From the NCBI GenBank assembly GCA_030158675.1, contig JAOASL010000035.1, positions 81,627 through 124,011 of the forward strand: a stretch of DNA of 42,385 nucleotides. The letters are read 5' to 3'. Positions 26,193 through 38,355 of this stretch are shown here, one piece after another. Position 1 is the first letter of the stretch, and every line of letters starts with the position of its first letter. The DNA comes from Burkholderiaceae bacterium. GTDB taxonomy: Bacteria > Pseudomonadota > Gammaproteobacteria > Burkholderiales > Burkholderiaceae_D. Made by a program: the position numbers and the translations under genes. The notes below the pieces were generated by a model that was not told the origin of the DNA, did no database searches, and saw only the letters and a program-made list of their open reading frames with translations.

Positions 26193-26229
26193 CATCACTG
26201 CATCACTGCATCAACGGAGAACGGAGAAC
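26193..26229. repeat. Two adjacent short tandem repeats at the hldE relic end
   Basis: CATCACTG is repeated twice plus a partial unit (26193-26213). It is directly followed by ACGGAGA repeated twice plus a partial unit (26214-26229). They sit exactly at the 3' end of the truncated hldE relic. Confidence 0.85.
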
Positions 26230-26499
26230 TCGCGTTATCACCGACGATATCAACCAGCGAGCGCGCTCCGATCAATACGATGTTGCGCGCCACATTCGCT
26301 TCTCCACCAAGACGGTCTTCACACTGAGCCATCTGCACGACAGGCACCGGGGCTTCGGGGGAGATGCGACTGACTCACCGAACCAGTAACGATCCAGCAT
26401 TGCATCGCCAATCACAAGTACGCGCGCGCGCCAGCACACGGCGGGGAGCAAAGGAAATGCCGGCAGATTTGCCGGCAAGCGGGACATGATCATCTTCAC
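26195..26499 (-). pseudogene. hldE: Truncated, frameshifted ADP-heptose synthase (heptose-7-phosphate kinase domain) relic
   Basis: The N-terminus of an HldE/RfaE kinase domain is recognisable. In the first frame [18 protein letters not shown] matches the family's opening strand and substrate loop. After one missing base at about 26373/26374, the next frame continues [17 protein letters not shown], then [20 protein letters not shown] and VDIVGDNAS before a stop at 26197-26195. Only about 90 of some 310 kinase-domain residues remain, and no cytidylyltransferase domain or hldD follows. An intact enzyme would phosphorylate sedoheptulose-derived heptose for LPS inner core. The relic lies 19 bases after lapB, the ancestral operon position. 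A sequencing error could explain the frameshift but not the truncation. Confidence 0.85.
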
Positions 26500-26518
26500 C
26501 CTTTGCAGGGGACCGTGG

Positions 26519-27700
26519 TCAGCCCTGATTCAGTACGGACAGCTCTTCGCTGCGGCGCGGCGCATAACTTTCCCACTGGCTGCAACCTGGGCATTGCCAA
26601 TAGAACTGCTTGGCCTTGAAGCCGCAATGGCTGCACTGGTAACGCGCAAGCTTCTGCGCGTATCCACCAACCAAGCTCTTCACCATCGACAGTTCGGCCA
26701 GTCGCTCCGGCGGAGCGTACATCAGGCGCGCTTCGATCAGTTTGTCGAGCGCCAGCAGTGTCGGCATGCGACGAAGTTCGTCGGTGATCAGTTGTTTCGC
26801 AGCGTCGGGGCCGGCCAACTCCAGCTCAGCGCGAAATACAACTTCCAGCAAGTCGATCGCCGACGCTTCCGCGAGATAGCCCTTCAGCAATTTGAGTCCT
26901 TCAGACGCACGGCCAACAGCACGATAGCCATCCATCAGCCGCTGCGCGACGAGTCCGACATGCGCTGCGCTCTGCTGTTCGACGCGTCGCCAGGCACGCA
27001 CCGCACCCTCAGGATCGCCCTTTGCCAGCAATGCATCGCCGACCAGGATGGTCGCACGTACATTGTTGCGGTCATGGGCGAGCGCCTTTTCCAGCGTTGC
27101 CAATGCAGCATCCGGGTGCACATGCACCAGTTCATCCTGTGCCAGTTCGCAATGAAATTGCGCAATCTCTTTCTGGTAGGCGCCCGCACCAGACGCCTGC
27201 AGTGCCAGCGCCGCTTCGATAGCGCGTTTCCATTCCTTCTCGCGCTGATAGATCTCGAGCAGCGCGCGGCTGGCCTTCGCAGCGAACTGCGTACCGGCCA
27301 GCTGATGGAAAGTCTCGTCTGCACGGTCGAGCAGACCCGCCTTCAAATAATCCTGACCGAGCTCAAAGCGCGCCTGTGCCGACAGATCCGGTGACAGATC
27401 GGGACGCGACAGCAGGTTTTTGTGCACACGCACGGCACGCTCGATGTCTCCGCGACGACGGAACAATTTGCCGAGCGCGAAATGCAGCTCGGCGGTCTCC
27501 GGATCCAGGCGCGCAATGTCGACGAACACATCGATCGCCCGGTCGGGTTGCTCGTCAAGCAGCGCATTGAGCCCCTTGTAGTAGCTGCGCGGCAGGCTGC
27601 GCGATTCGGAGATCACATGTCGGATATCCACGCGTGCCGCAATCCAGCCCAGCGCGAAAAAAAACGGGACGCCAAGTAGCCACCAGGTTTCAAACTCCAT
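26519..27700 (-). CDS. lapB: Lipopolysaccharide assembly protein LapB (YciM)
   Basis: Inner-membrane TPR protein that couples LPS synthesis to FtsH-mediated turnover of LpxC. The 393-residue protein begins with one membrane helix (WWLLGVPFFFALGWIAARVD). TPR units follow (for example YKGLNALLDEQPDRAIDVF, LHFALGKLFRRRGDIERAVR, ALLEIYQREKEWKRAIEAAL). It ends with the rubredoxin-like metal knuckles YQCSHCGFK and WQCPGCSQWESY. It is directly downstream of lapA (9-base gap) and upstream of the dead hldE, so LapB is expected to be functional while the adjacent heptose gene is not. Confidence 0.95.
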   Translation of the reverse strand: MEFETWWLLGVPFFFALGWIAARVDIRHVISESRSLPRSYYKGLNALLDEQPDRAIDVFVDIARLDPETAELHFALGKLFRRRGDIERAVRVHKNLLSRPDLSPDLSAQARFELGQDYLKAGLLDRADETFHQLAGTQFAAKASRALLEIYQREKEWKRAIEAALALQASGAGAYQKEIAQFHCELAQDELVHVHPDAALATLEKALAHDRNNVRATILVGDALLAKGDPEGAVRAWRRVEQQSAAHVGLVAQRLMDGYRAVGRASEGLKLLKGYLAEASAIDLLEVVFRAELELAGPDAAKQLITDELRRMPTLLALDKLIEARLMYAPPERLAELSMVKSLVGGYAQKLARYQCSHCGFKAKQFYWQCPGCSQWESYAPRRSEELSVLNQG

Positions 27701-27709
27701 TACCGTTCC

Positions 27710-28036
27710 TCACAGGCCGACCTGCTCGATCAATGCCTCCGGTGAAGGCGGCTGCAAGCGGGCGGAGGCGATCTCGGCGGCCTCCTTCTTGTATTGGTCG
27801 AATTCTTTACGGCAGCGCGCCGCCTCGCGCCGGTAGCGCAACAGCGTGCCGGTCATTCCGAGCACGCCCATCGCGGCGCCAGCGACAAGGAAACTAAGCA
27901 TCAGCAATATCAGCGGTGTTTTCGCCTGCACGTTCCAGAAAAGATGGAGCACTACCTCATCGGTGTTCTTTAGCGCGAAGCCGAAGAACACAATGAACAG
28001 CACGACGGCGATCAGACGGACAAGTATTTTCATCAT
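27710..28036 (-). CDS. lapA: Lipopolysaccharide assembly protein A domain protein LapA
   Basis: An inner-membrane protein of 108 residues. Two hydrophobic segments (ILVRLIAVVLFIVFFGFAL and LILLMLSFLVAGAAMGVLG) are separated by the conserved NTDEVVLHLFW. A cytoplasmic charged helix follows (RYRREAARCRKEFDQYKKEA) that probably forms a coiled coil. It works with LapB in control of LPS biosynthesis. Start codons ATG at 28036 and 28033 are adjacent; no clear ribosome binding site precedes them. It lies 141 bases beyond the ihfB terminator, so it needs its own promoter or read-through. Confidence 0.9.
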   Translation of the reverse strand: MMKILVRLIAVVLFIVFFGFALKNTDEVVLHLFWNVQAKTPLILLMLSFLVAGAAMGVLGMTGTLLRYRREAARCRKEFDQYKKEAAEIASARLQPPSPEALIEQVGL

Positions 28037-28135
28037 CAAAACGCCGTGACCGGCATTTCATTAGTTGTGGGGAAATTGTACGCGAAAAGAAATGCCGAAC
28101 CGCCACGGCACACCACGCAAAGGTCCTACAAAAAA

Positions 28136-28157
28136 AACGGCATCCGAAGATGCCGTT
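28136..28157 (-). terminator. rpsA-ihfB terminator with UUCG loop
   Basis: Read on the minus strand: stem AACGGCATC, loop TTCG, stem GATGCCGTT, then a run of T. A perfect 9-bp stem with the very stable UUCG tetraloop 21 bases after the ihfB stop. Confidence 0.95.
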
Positions 28158-28177
28158 CTAGGTGACTGACTATAGGC

Positions 28178-28483
28178 TCAGTCGTCATGAATCGGATGAC
28201 CGACCATGGCATCCACACGTTCACGCAATTCCTTGCCCGCCTTGAAGTGTGGTACCCGCTTGCCGGGTACCACAACAGTCTCGCCAGATTTAGGATTGCG
28301 GCCGATACGAGGGGGTCGGGTATTGGTCGCAAAACTGCCAAAACCGCGAATCTCGATGCGCTGGCCAGCGACCAGCGCATCACTCATCGCTTCTAGCAAC
28401 GTCTTCACCGCGAAATCCGCATCCTTGGCTACCAGCTGCGGATAACGCTCAGCCAGACGAGCGATCAGCTCCGACTTGGTCAT
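28178..28483 (-). CDS. ihfB: Integration host factor subunit beta
   Basis: Nucleoid protein that bends DNA sharply as a heterodimer with IhfA. The 101-residue protein starts [17 protein letters not shown], has [19 protein letters not shown] and the intercalating proline loop [20 protein letters not shown] typical of IHF/HU. It follows rpsA by 14 bases, the standard proteobacterial rpsA-ihfB arrangement, and is followed by a UUCG-loop terminator. Confidence 0.97.
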   Translation of the reverse strand: MTKSELIARLAERYPQLVAKDADFAVKTLLEAMSDALVAGQRIEIRGFGSFATNTRPPRIGRNPKSGETVVVPGKRVPHFKAGKELRERVDAMVGHPIHDD

Positions 28484-28496
28484 CTGTCAGGCCTTA

Positions 28497-30203
28497 TCAG
28501 CCCTTGTTGTCGAACTTGGCTTTCAGCAGCGCGCCGAGACTGGTCGTGCCCGATGCCGCAGCAGAATCGCTGGACATCTTCTGCATAGCGTCCTGGGTCT
28601 CTGCGTTGTCCTTTGCCTTGATCGACAGCTGAATGCTGCGTGCCTTACGGTCGATATTGATGACCATTGTTTCAAGTTGGTCACCGACCTTCAGGTGCGT
28701 ACCGGCATCCTCGACGCGATCGCGCGCGATTTCGGAAGCACGCAGATAGCCTTCGACTTCATCGCTCAAAGCGATCACAGCGCCCTTCGGCTCAACTGAC
28801 TTCACGGTGCCGCTGACCAGCGAACCCTTGTCGTTCATCGCGGCGTAATTGTTGAACGGGTCGCCTTCAAGCTGCTTGACGCCCAGCGAAACGCGCTCGC
28901 GCTCGACATCGATGGCCAGCACGACAGCTTCCAGTTCATCGCCTTTTTTGAACTTGCGCACGGCTTCTTCGCCGGTATCGGTCCACGACAGGTCGGACAG
29001 GTGTACCAGACCATCGATATTGCCCGCCAGGCCAATGAACACGCCAAAGTCAGTGATCGACTTGATTGCGCCACGAACCTTGTCGCCCTTCTTGTGCGAC
29101 ATCGCGAAATCGTCCCACGGGTTCGCCTTGCACTGCTTCATGCCGAGGCTGATACGACGACGCTCTTCATCGATCTCGAGGACCATGACTTCGACTTCAT
29201 CACCCAGCTGGACAACCTTGGACGGAGCAACGTTCTTGTTGGTCCAGTCCATCTCGGACACGTGCACCAGACCTTCGATGCCCTGCTCGACTTCCACGAA
29301 CGCGCCGTAGTCGGTCAGGTTGGTGACCTTGCCGAACAGGCGGGTGCCTTGCGGGTAACGACGCGACAGGCCGGTCCACGGATCGTCGCCCAGTTGCTTG
29401 ACGCCCAGCGAGACGCGATTCTTTTCCTGATCGTACTTGAGCACTTTCGCAGTGATTTCCTGGCCAACCGACAGTACTTCCGACGGATGGCGAACGCGAC
29501 GCCATGCCAGATCGGTGATGTGCAGCAGACCATCGATGCCGCCGAGGTCGACGAACGCGCCATAGTCGGTAATGTTCTTGACGATACCGGTGACGATCGT
29601 GCCTTCTTTCAGGGTTTCCATCAGCTTCGCACGCTCTTCGCCCATCGATGCTTCGATGACAGCGCGACGCGACAACACGACGTTGTTGCGCTTGCGATCC
29701 AGCTTGATGACCTTGAACTCCAGGGTCTTGCCTTCATACGGAGTGGTGTCCTTGACCGGACGGGTATCAACCAGCGAGCCCGGCAGGAATGCGCGGATGC
29801 CGTTGGTGAGAACGGTCAGGCCGCCCTTGACCTTGCCGCTGACGGTACCGATGACGAGGTCGCCGGATTCCATCGCCTTTTCCAGCGCGAGCCACGATGC
29901 CAGGCGCTTGGCCTTGTCGCGCGACAGGATGGTGTCGCCGAAACCGTTTTCCAGCGACTCGATAGCGACGGAAACGAAGTCACCGATATTGACTTCGACT
30001 TCGCCGCTGTCGTTCTTGAATTCATCGATCGGAATAAACGCTTCGGATTTCAGGCCGGCGTTGACGATCACAAAATTGTGGTCCAGGCGAACGACTTCCG
30101 CCGAGATAACCTCTCCCGAGCGCATGTCCTGACGCGACAGCGATTCCTCGAACAGGGCTGCAAAGCTTTCGATGGCTGCGGGGGTTTGAGTAGCAATAGA
30201 CAT
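28497..30203 (-). CDS. rpsA: 30S ribosomal protein S1
   Basis: Binds mRNA leaders and brings them to the 30S subunit. The 568-residue protein contains six S1 (OB-fold) domains. The later ones share the FGVFIGL/YGAFVDL-type core, for example [33 protein letters not shown] and [17 protein letters not shown]. The N-terminus [20 protein letters not shown] is the ribosome-binding region. The start at 30203 was chosen because it gives the family N-terminus; the frame extends 29 codons upstream. No Shine-Dalgarno sequence precedes this ATG, as is known for rpsA in other proteobacteria where S1 controls its own translation. Confidence 0.97.
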   Translation of the reverse strand: MSIATQTPAAIESFAALFEESLSRQDMRSGEVISAEVVRLDHNFVIVNAGLKSEAFIPIDEFKNDSGEVEVNIGDFVSVAIESLENGFGDTILSRDKAKRLASWLALEKAMESGDLVIGTVSGKVKGGLTVLTNGIRAFLPGSLVDTRPVKDTTPYEGKTLEFKVIKLDRKRNNVVLSRRAVIEASMGEERAKLMETLKEGTIVTGIVKNITDYGAFVDLGGIDGLLHITDLAWRRVRHPSEVLSVGQEITAKVLKYDQEKNRVSLGVKQLGDDPWTGLSRRYPQGTRLFGKVTNLTDYGAFVEVEQGIEGLVHVSEMDWTNKNVAPSKVVQLGDEVEVMVLEIDEERRRISLGMKQCKANPWDDFAMSHKKGDKVRGAIKSITDFGVFIGLAGNIDGLVHLSDLSWTDTGEEAVRKFKKGDELEAVVLAIDVERERVSLGVKQLEGDPFNNYAAMNDKGSLVSGTVKSVEPKGAVIALSDEVEGYLRASEIARDRVEDAGTHLKVGDQLETMVINIDRKARSIQLSIKAKDNAETQDAMQKMSSDSAAASGTTSLGALLKAKFDNKG

Positions 30204-30311
30204 ATGAGTAGATAGTTGGCCAACCGGGCGGATGCCCCGAGCTGGGTCAGGTTTTTCAACACCCCTCGATGCGTTGCGCAGGAGGAGCACCAGTTACAGC
30301 AGTACGACGAA
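30204..30311 (-). promoter_or_regulatory. Structured rpsA leader lacking a Shine-Dalgarno sequence
   Basis: The 108 bases between cmk and rpsA contain the perfect palindrome GTTGGCCAAC (30215-30224) and a GGGC-N4-GCCC stem next to it, within 40 bases of the ATG. The 15 bases before the start are pyrimidine-rich with no GGAG. S1 autoregulation through such leaders is known in Gammaproteobacteria; its presence here is inference. Confidence 0.5.
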
Positions 30312-30980
30312 TTACACCCTACGACTTGCGATGCCGGACCACCAGTCCAGCACCTGCGCGACAGCCTGCTCAATCGTCATGCCTGACGTGTCCAGCAAGT
30401 GCGCACCTTCGGCAGGCTTCAGCGGAGCCACTGCACGCTGGGTATCGCGCGCATCCCGCTCCGACAGATCTTGCAGAAGGGCGGCCATATTAGCAGGAAA
30501 ACCTTTCTCAATCAATTGCTTATAACGCCTGTTCGCACGCGCCTCGACACTGGCGGTAAGAAATACCTTGAGTTGCGCATCCGGAAAGATCACCGTACCC
30601 ATGTCGCGACCGTCGGCGACCAGCCCGGGTGCCTGCCGGAAACGATGCTGCAATTCGACTAGCGCCGCGCGCACAGCCGGCAGTGCCGCGATTTTCGAGG
30701 CCGCATTGCCAACTGCTTCCTGCCGGATCACCTCCTGCACTTCGCGGCCGGATAACAGGATACGTTCGCCTTCAAAGCGCACCGCCAGCCCTTTGGCCAG
30801 GCTGGACAGCAAAGGTTCATCAGCCAGTCCTATGCCGGCTTGCTGCGCAGATAACGCAGTTAGCCGGTACAACGCGCCGGAATCGAGAAAAGAAAAGCCG
30901 AGCGCCGCGGCAACCCGGCTGGCAACTGTGCCCTTGCCCGAGGCGGTCGGGCCATCGATGGTGATGACGGGAATACTCAA
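30312..30980 (-). CDS. cmk: Cytidylate kinase
   Basis: Phosphorylates CMP and dCMP with ATP. The protein has the P-loop GPTASGKGT directly after the N-terminal ITID. It also has [12 protein letters not shown] for the NMP site and [15 protein letters not shown] with RANRRYKQL in the lid region. The family starts [11 protein letters not shown]; here the matching codon is TTG at 30980, one base after the aroA stop, giving 222 residues. The nearest in-frame ATG (31013) would add 11 residues and overlap aroA. I favour the TTG start. It lies between aroA and rpsA as in most proteobacteria. Confidence 0.92.
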   Translation of the reverse strand: MSIPVITIDGPTASGKGTVASRVAAALGFSFLDSGALYRLTALSAQQAGIGLADEPLLSSLAKGLAVRFEGERILLSGREVQEVIRQEAVGNAASKIAALPAVRAALVELQHRFRQAPGLVADGRDMGTVIFPDAQLKVFLTASVEARANRRYKQLIEKGFPANMAALLQDLSERDARDTQRAVAPLKPAEGAHLLDTSGMTIEQAVAQVLDWWSGIASRRV

Positions 30981-30981
30981 C

Positions 30982-32301
30982 TCAGTCTCGCTGCACGATG
31001 CGCGCGAACGCATCGAAATAATCCGGGAAAGTCTTGGCAACGCAGTGCGGGTCGTTGATGCGCACCGTGGTGCCATCACGTGCAGCACCGTTCAGCGAGG
31101 CTAGCGAAAAGCACATGGCCATACGGTGATCGTCGTAGGTATCGATCGCTGCCGGTTCAAGCACGATCGGCGGTGTCACGCGCAAGTAGTCCGCGCCTTC
31201 TTCCACCAGGGCGCCGAGCTTGCGCAGCTCAGTCGCCATCGCAGCCAGGCGATCGGTTTCCTTCACGCGCCAGCTCGCGATATTACGCAACGTACTGGTA
31301 CCGTCCGCATACAGCGCCGCAACGGCAATCGTCATCGCCGCATCGGGAATGTGATTGAAATCGGCATCGATCGCCTTCAACACACCGTTCGACTTTGCCT
31401 CGATCCAGTTGTCACCCAGCGTGATCTCGGTGCCCATTTGCTGCAGCGCCTCGATGAAACGCACATCGCCCTGAATGCTGCCACGACCGACACCTTCGAC
31501 ACGTACCGGACCACCGGCAATTGCACCGGCCGCCAGAAAATACGAGGCCGACGACGCATCGCCCTCCACATGCAAGTTGCCCGGACTCTGGTAAGACTGC
31601 CTGGCGGGAATCGTGAACGAGGCCCAGCCGTGGCGCTCGACTTCGATGCCAAAGCGCTGCAGCAGGTTCAGCGTGATCTCAATGTAGGGTTTCGAGATCA
31701 GCTCGCCGATGACCTCGATCGTCAGCGGCTGGTGCTTCGCCATCAGGGGGCCGGCCATCAATAGTGCCGTCAGAAACTGGCTGGACACATTGCCGCGCAC
31801 CTGCAGATGCTGCGGATGCAGATTGCCACGATGAATATGCAGCGGCGGATAGCCGGGGTTGCCGGTGTACTCGATACGTGCGCCTGCGGCGTTCAGCGCA
31901 TCGACCAGGTCACCAATCGGGCGCTCATGCATGCGCGCCACGCCATGCACCGTATAGTCGCCGCCGATCGCTGCCAGCGCCGCGGTCAGCGGGCGAATCG
32001 CCGTGCCGGCATTGCCCATGAAGAGGTCAGCCGAATGAACCGGCAGCATGCCGCCCGTGCCGGTAACGGCGAAATCCTGAGTCTCGCCATGCTGAATCCA
32101 CTGCACGCCGAGCTTTTGCAGCGCCATCAACATCACGTGCGTGTCGTCAGATGCGAGCAGCTCCCTGATCTCAGTCGTACCTTCAGCCAGTGCGGCCAGC
32201 AACAACATGCGGTTCGAGATGCTCTTTGAACCCGGCAGTTTGACCGTGCCACGCGCCAGCGGCGCGGGCTTCAGATCGATATGGTGCGGGTAATGCTTCA
32301 T
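30982..32301 (-). CDS. aroA: 3-phosphoshikimate 1-carboxyvinyltransferase (EPSP synthase)
   Basis: Transfers enolpyruvate from PEP to shikimate 3-phosphate in aromatic amino acid synthesis. The 439-residue protein shows [18 protein letters not shown], the PEP/glyphosate loop [10 protein letters not shown] with the normal Gly (class I, expected to be glyphosate-sensitive), [18 protein letters not shown], and [12 protein letters not shown]. The ATG overlaps the tyrA stop, indicating coupling in the pheA-hisC-tyrA-aroA-cmk cluster. Confidence 0.97.
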   Translation of the reverse strand: MKHYPHHIDLKPAPLARGTVKLPGSKSISNRMLLLAALAEGTTEIRELLASDDTHVMLMALQKLGVQWIQHGETQDFAVTGTGGMLPVHSADLFMGNAGTAIRPLTAALAAIGGDYTVHGVARMHERPIGDLVDALNAAGARIEYTGNPGYPPLHIHRGNLHPQHLQVRGNVSSQFLTALLMAGPLMAKHQPLTIEVIGELISKPYIEITLNLLQRFGIEVERHGWASFTIPARQSYQSPGNLHVEGDASSASYFLAAGAIAGGPVRVEGVGRGSIQGDVRFIEALQQMGTEITLGDNWIEAKSNGVLKAIDADFNHIPDAAMTIAVAALYADGTSTLRNIASWRVKETDRLAAMATELRKLGALVEEGADYLRVTPPIVLEPAAIDTYDDHRMAMCFSLASLNGAARDGTTVRINDPHCVAKTFPDYFDAFARIVQRD

Positions 32302-33206
32302 CAGTCTCCACCCTGCTCGTCGGCGCGCGCCTGTTCTGCTGCCTCAATTGCAGCGATCCACGCCTGTCGCGCAGCTTGCGCGCGGCCGTAAATTTTTTCC
32401 AGTCCTGCACCGTCAGACGCCGCCAGCCGCGCACGCAAATGCGCCAGCTGTGCCGTATACGTATCCAGCTCGGCCAGCAGCGCCGGCCGGTTCGCCAGCG
32501 AAATATCGCGCCACATTTCCGGCGACGAGCCGGCAATGCGGGTGAAGTCCCGGAAACCGCTGGCCGCATACTGAAACAGCCGCTCGGCGTTGTCCCGCGC
32601 GGCAATGTCGTCCACCAGCGCATACGCGAGCAGGTGCGGCAGATGGCTCACTGCGGCAAAGACCGCATCATGCTCTTCGGCCGTCAGCCGGTGGATGATC
32701 GCACCGCACTGCTCCCACGCAATGGCCACTTTCGTCACGCAGTCTTTGGCGTTTTCCGGCAAGGCGGTCAGTACCACCTTCTTGCCCTGATACAGGTCGG
32801 GCAACGCTGCGTCCGGCCCGTTCTGTTCACGCCCGGCGATCGGATGACCGGGTATGAACTGACCAATCTTGTCGCCGAGCGCGGCACGCGCTGCCAGCAC
32901 CACATCGCTCTTTGTGCTGCCGGCGTCGGTGACGACCGTACCTGGCTGCAAATGAATGGCGATATCGCGCAGCAGCGTCTCGGTCTGTGCGACTGGCGCT
33001 GCGAGCAGCACCAGATCTGCGCTTGCGACCGATGCCGCGCTGCCGATACCATCGATGATGCCCAGCGCCTGCGCGCGCTCCAGCGTTTCGCGCCGGCGTC
33101 CGACGCCGATCACTTCGCGGACGCAACCGCCGTGCTTCAGCGCCAGCGCAAACGATCCACCAATCAGGCCGACACCAAAGACAACAATGCGATTGAACTT
33201 TTGCAT
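32301..33206 (-). CDS. tyrA: Prephenate dehydrogenase family protein
   Basis: NAD(P)-dependent oxidative decarboxylation of prephenate (or arogenate) toward tyrosine. The 301-residue monofunctional enzyme has the Rossmann motif [15 protein letters not shown] at the N-terminus, [11 protein letters not shown], the substrate motif [15 protein letters not shown] and the helical dimer part with [15 protein letters not shown]. There is no chorismate mutase or ACT domain. The start [11 protein letters not shown] at 33206 is preferred; a TTG four codons upstream also exists. Its start overlaps the hisC stop region. Confidence 0.93.
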   Translation of the reverse strand: MQKFNRIVVFGVGLIGGSFALALKHGGCVREVIGVGRRRETLERAQALGIIDGIGSAASVASADLVLLAAPVAQTETLLRDIAIHLQPGTVVTDAGSTKSDVVLAARAALGDKIGQFIPGHPIAGREQNGPDAALPDLYQGKKVVLTALPENAKDCVTKVAIAWEQCGAIIHRLTAEEHDAVFAAVSHLPHLLAYALVDDIAARDNAERLFQYAASGFRDFTRIAGSSPEMWRDISLANRPALLAELDTYTAQLAHLRARLAASDGAGLEKIYGRAQAARQAWIAAIEAAEQARADEQGGD

Positions 33207-33210
33207 CGGG

Positions 33211-34314
33211 TCAGCCAAGCACTACCTTCAGCGCATCAAGGAAGGCCGCATTTTCCTGCGGCAGGCCGATCGACACGCGCAGCCATTGCGGCAGGCCATA
33301 GTTACCGACCGGGCGCACGATGATGCCTTTCTTCAGCAGCGCGAGGTTAACGCGCGCGCCGGCGCCGTCGTCGCTGCCAGCACGGAACAGCACGAAGTTG
33401 CCGCACGACGGCACGTACTCGATACCCATCTGGACGAAAGCTGCCGTCAATTGCGCATAGCCGTCGGTATTGACTGCAGCACTCCTCTGCAGATAGGCAT
33501 CGTCGCCGAGTGCCGCGACTGCCGCGGCCTGAGCGAGCGAATTCACATTGAATGGCTGGCGGATGCGATTCAGCAAATCGGTCAGCGCCGGCTGTGCAAT
33601 GCCAAAGCCGACGCGAAGACCGGCAAGACCATACGCCTTCGAGAAAGTGCGCGACACAATCAGGTTCGGATACTCGCGCACCCAGGCAAGTGCATCGTAG
33701 CGCTTGTCGGCCGGCAGATATTCCGTATACGCCTCATCAAGCACGACGACGACCTGCGACGGCACCCGCTTCAGGAATGCAGCGATCTGGTCGCCATCGA
33801 TGAAAGTACCGGTCGGATTGTTCGGGTTGGCAATGAATATCAGCTTCGTGTCCGGTGCAATTGCCGCCGCCATCGCCTCAAGATCATGGCCGAAATTCAT
33901 CGCCGGCACGACGATTGCTCGCGCACCGACGGCCTGGGTCGCCAGCGGATACACCGCGAACGAATATTGCGCATAGACCACCGATTCACCGGGCTGCACC
34001 AGCGCGCGCGCGGCCAGTTCGAGAATGTCATTGCTGCCATTGCCCAATGTCAGCCAGTCGGTGGGCACGCCGAATTTCTTCGTCAACGCCGACTTCAGGT
34101 CGAAACCATTCGAGTCGGGATAGCGCGCCAGCTCGTCGAGCACCTTTTGCATCGCGGCCTTCGCTGACTCCGGCAGGCCGAGCGGGTTTTCGTTTGACGC
34201 GAGTTTCACGATCGAGGCCTCATCAAGGCCGAACTCACGCGCGACTTCGGAAATCGGCTTGCCGCCCTGGTAAGGCGCGATCGCGCGGACGTAATCAGGA
34301 CCAAAAATCGTCAT
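33211..34314 (-). CDS. hisC: Histidinol-phosphate aminotransferase
   Basis: PLP aminotransferase of class I/II fold, 367 residues, acting on histidinol phosphate and often also on aromatic substrates when located next to tyrA. Motifs: KLASNENPLGLPESA at the N-terminus, LGNGSNDILELAARALV, ANPNNPTGTF, VLDEAYTEYL, and the PLP lysine in SRTFSKAYGLAGLRVGFG. The C-terminus has VPSCGNFVLFR and RPVGNYGLPQWLRVSIG. It sits in the aromatic amino acid cluster rather than with other his genes, so a role as an aromatic aminotransferase is plausible. Confidence 0.94.
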   Translation of the reverse strand: MTIFGPDYVRAIAPYQGGKPISEVAREFGLDEASIVKLASNENPLGLPESAKAAMQKVLDELARYPDSNGFDLKSALTKKFGVPTDWLTLGNGSNDILELAARALVQPGESVVYAQYSFAVYPLATQAVGARAIVVPAMNFGHDLEAMAAAIAPDTKLIFIANPNNPTGTFIDGDQIAAFLKRVPSQVVVVLDEAYTEYLPADKRYDALAWVREYPNLIVSRTFSKAYGLAGLRVGFGIAQPALTDLLNRIRQPFNVNSLAQAAAVAALGDDAYLQRSAAVNTDGYAQLTAAFVQMGIEYVPSCGNFVLFRAGSDDGAGARVNLALLKKGIIVRPVGNYGLPQWLRVSIGLPQENAAFLDALKVVLG

Positions 34315-34346
34315 GGCTGCACACTCGGGAAAAATCGTCGAAAAAT

Positions 34347-35420
34347 TCAGGCGGAATGAGGATAGGAGCCGAGCACCTTGAAGAACGCAGCCTGCCCCTG
34401 CAATTCGGCGAGCGCCTGCGCGACCTTCGGGTCATCTGCATGACCGTCGATGTCGACAAAAAAGTAATACTCCCAGCGGCCGGTGCGCGCGGGGCGGGAT
34501 TCGAAGCGCGTCATTGACACATCGTGCTTTGCCAGAGGCGCCAGCAGCTCATAGACGGCGCCCGCCTTGTTCGGCACGGACAGCACCAGCGATGTCTGGT
34601 CGCGGCCCGACGCGCCGGGCTTGAGCGTGCCAATCACGAAGAAGCGGGTGCGATTGTGCGGATCATCCTGGATATGCGCATGCACAATTGCCAGCCCATA
34701 GCGTTTCGCGGCAGCGTCACCGGCGATCGCGGCGATGCTGCCGTCCTCGCTGGCCATTCGCGCAGCCTCGCCATTGGATGTCACGGCACGACGCTCCATC
34801 TGCGGATAGTGTTCGTTCAGCCAGGCTTGGCATTGCGCCAGCGCCTGCGAGTGGGCACATATGCGCGTGATGCCGTCCATGCTGCCGCTGCGGGTCATCA
34901 GGCTGTGCTGCACGGGCAATGCCACCTCGCCGCTGATAGCCAGCGTGGTCTGCATCAACAGATCCAACGTGCGGTTCACCGTGCCTTCGGTGGAATTCTC
35001 GACCGGCACCACGCCGAAATCGGCGGTACCGGCTTCGACCGAGCGAAACACCTCATCGATCGACACGCACGGCAGCGGCTCGACCGCCTGACCGAACTGC
35101 TGCCAGACAGCCTGCTCACTATAAGTGCCGGCCGGACCGAGAAAGGCGACGACGACGCGCTTTTCCAGCGCGCGACAGGCCGACATCACTTCGCGGAAGA
35201 TAGTCTGCAAGTCGCCCGAGGCCAGCGGACCCGGGTTCTCATTCGCCACCCGCGTCAGAACTTGCGCCTCGCGTTCGGGCCGAAACACAGGTGCGTTTGT
35301 CTCGGCCTTCACATGGCCGACTTCCTGCGCCACGCGCGCGCGCTGGTTCAGCAGCGCCAGCAGCTGTGCATCGATCGCGTCGATTTGTTCGCGCAGCGGC
35401 TTGAGCTTGTCATCGATCAT
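34347..35420 (-). CDS. pheA: Bifunctional chorismate mutase/prephenate dehydratase (P-protein)
   Basis: Converts chorismate to prephenate and on to phenylpyruvate. The 357-residue protein has three domains. An AroQ chorismate mutase spans residues 1-90 (LREQIDAIDAQLLALLNQRA, GHVKAETNAPVFRPEREAQ). The prephenate dehydratase spans about 95-275 (VAFLGPAGTYSEQAV, VPVENSTEGTVNRTLDLL, and the catalytic Thr motif NRTRFFVIG). A C-terminal ACT domain carries the phenylalanine-binding FESRPAR and WEYYFFVDIDGH. The start at 35420 matches the family; the frame extends upstream into gyrA. It is 43 bases from gyrA, with no serC between. Confidence 0.96.
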   Translation of the reverse strand: MIDDKLKPLREQIDAIDAQLLALLNQRARVAQEVGHVKAETNAPVFRPEREAQVLTRVANENPGPLASGDLQTIFREVMSACRALEKRVVVAFLGPAGTYSEQAVWQQFGQAVEPLPCVSIDEVFRSVEAGTADFGVVPVENSTEGTVNRTLDLLMQTTLAISGEVALPVQHSLMTRSGSMDGITRICAHSQALAQCQAWLNEHYPQMERRAVTSNGEAARMASEDGSIAAIAGDAAAKRYGLAIVHAHIQDDPHNRTRFFVIGTLKPGASGRDQTSLVLSVPNKAGAVYELLAPLAKHDVSMTRFESRPARTGRWEYYFFVDIDGHADDPKVAQALAELQGQAAFFKVLGSYPHSA

Positions 35421-35463
35421 TCGGGGCTTGCCTGTCGTTCTGTTTATTTTTGCGGCACACGTC

Positions 35464-38091
<2,628 letters not shown>

Positions 38092-38355
38092 TGGCTGGCT
38101 GGTAAAAAGACCGGGATTGACGCGGACGATCGTTGGCAAACGTGCAAATTATGCACGCGCTGTTGAACGCAATTTGTAAACACGAAATTCTACCATGCGC
38201 CCCATGCTCACCTTCCCCCCTCCAGCCCTGTGGAAGGGAAGAAGTCCGATGGCCAGCTATTTGATTTTTTTAAAGGTCGGAGCCTGCAGCGGCTTCGCAC
38301 CATTCGGCATTCGGAGCGGTCTGATGAAATAACCGCGAATTCAGGAGATTTGTCT

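Noticed and set aside
29001-30215. Long plus-strand open frame (about 400 codons) opposite rpsA
   Set aside because: It is fully antisense to a clear S1 gene, has Arg/Asp/Leu-rich composition from reverse codons of a high-GC gene, and no ribosome binding site or domain.
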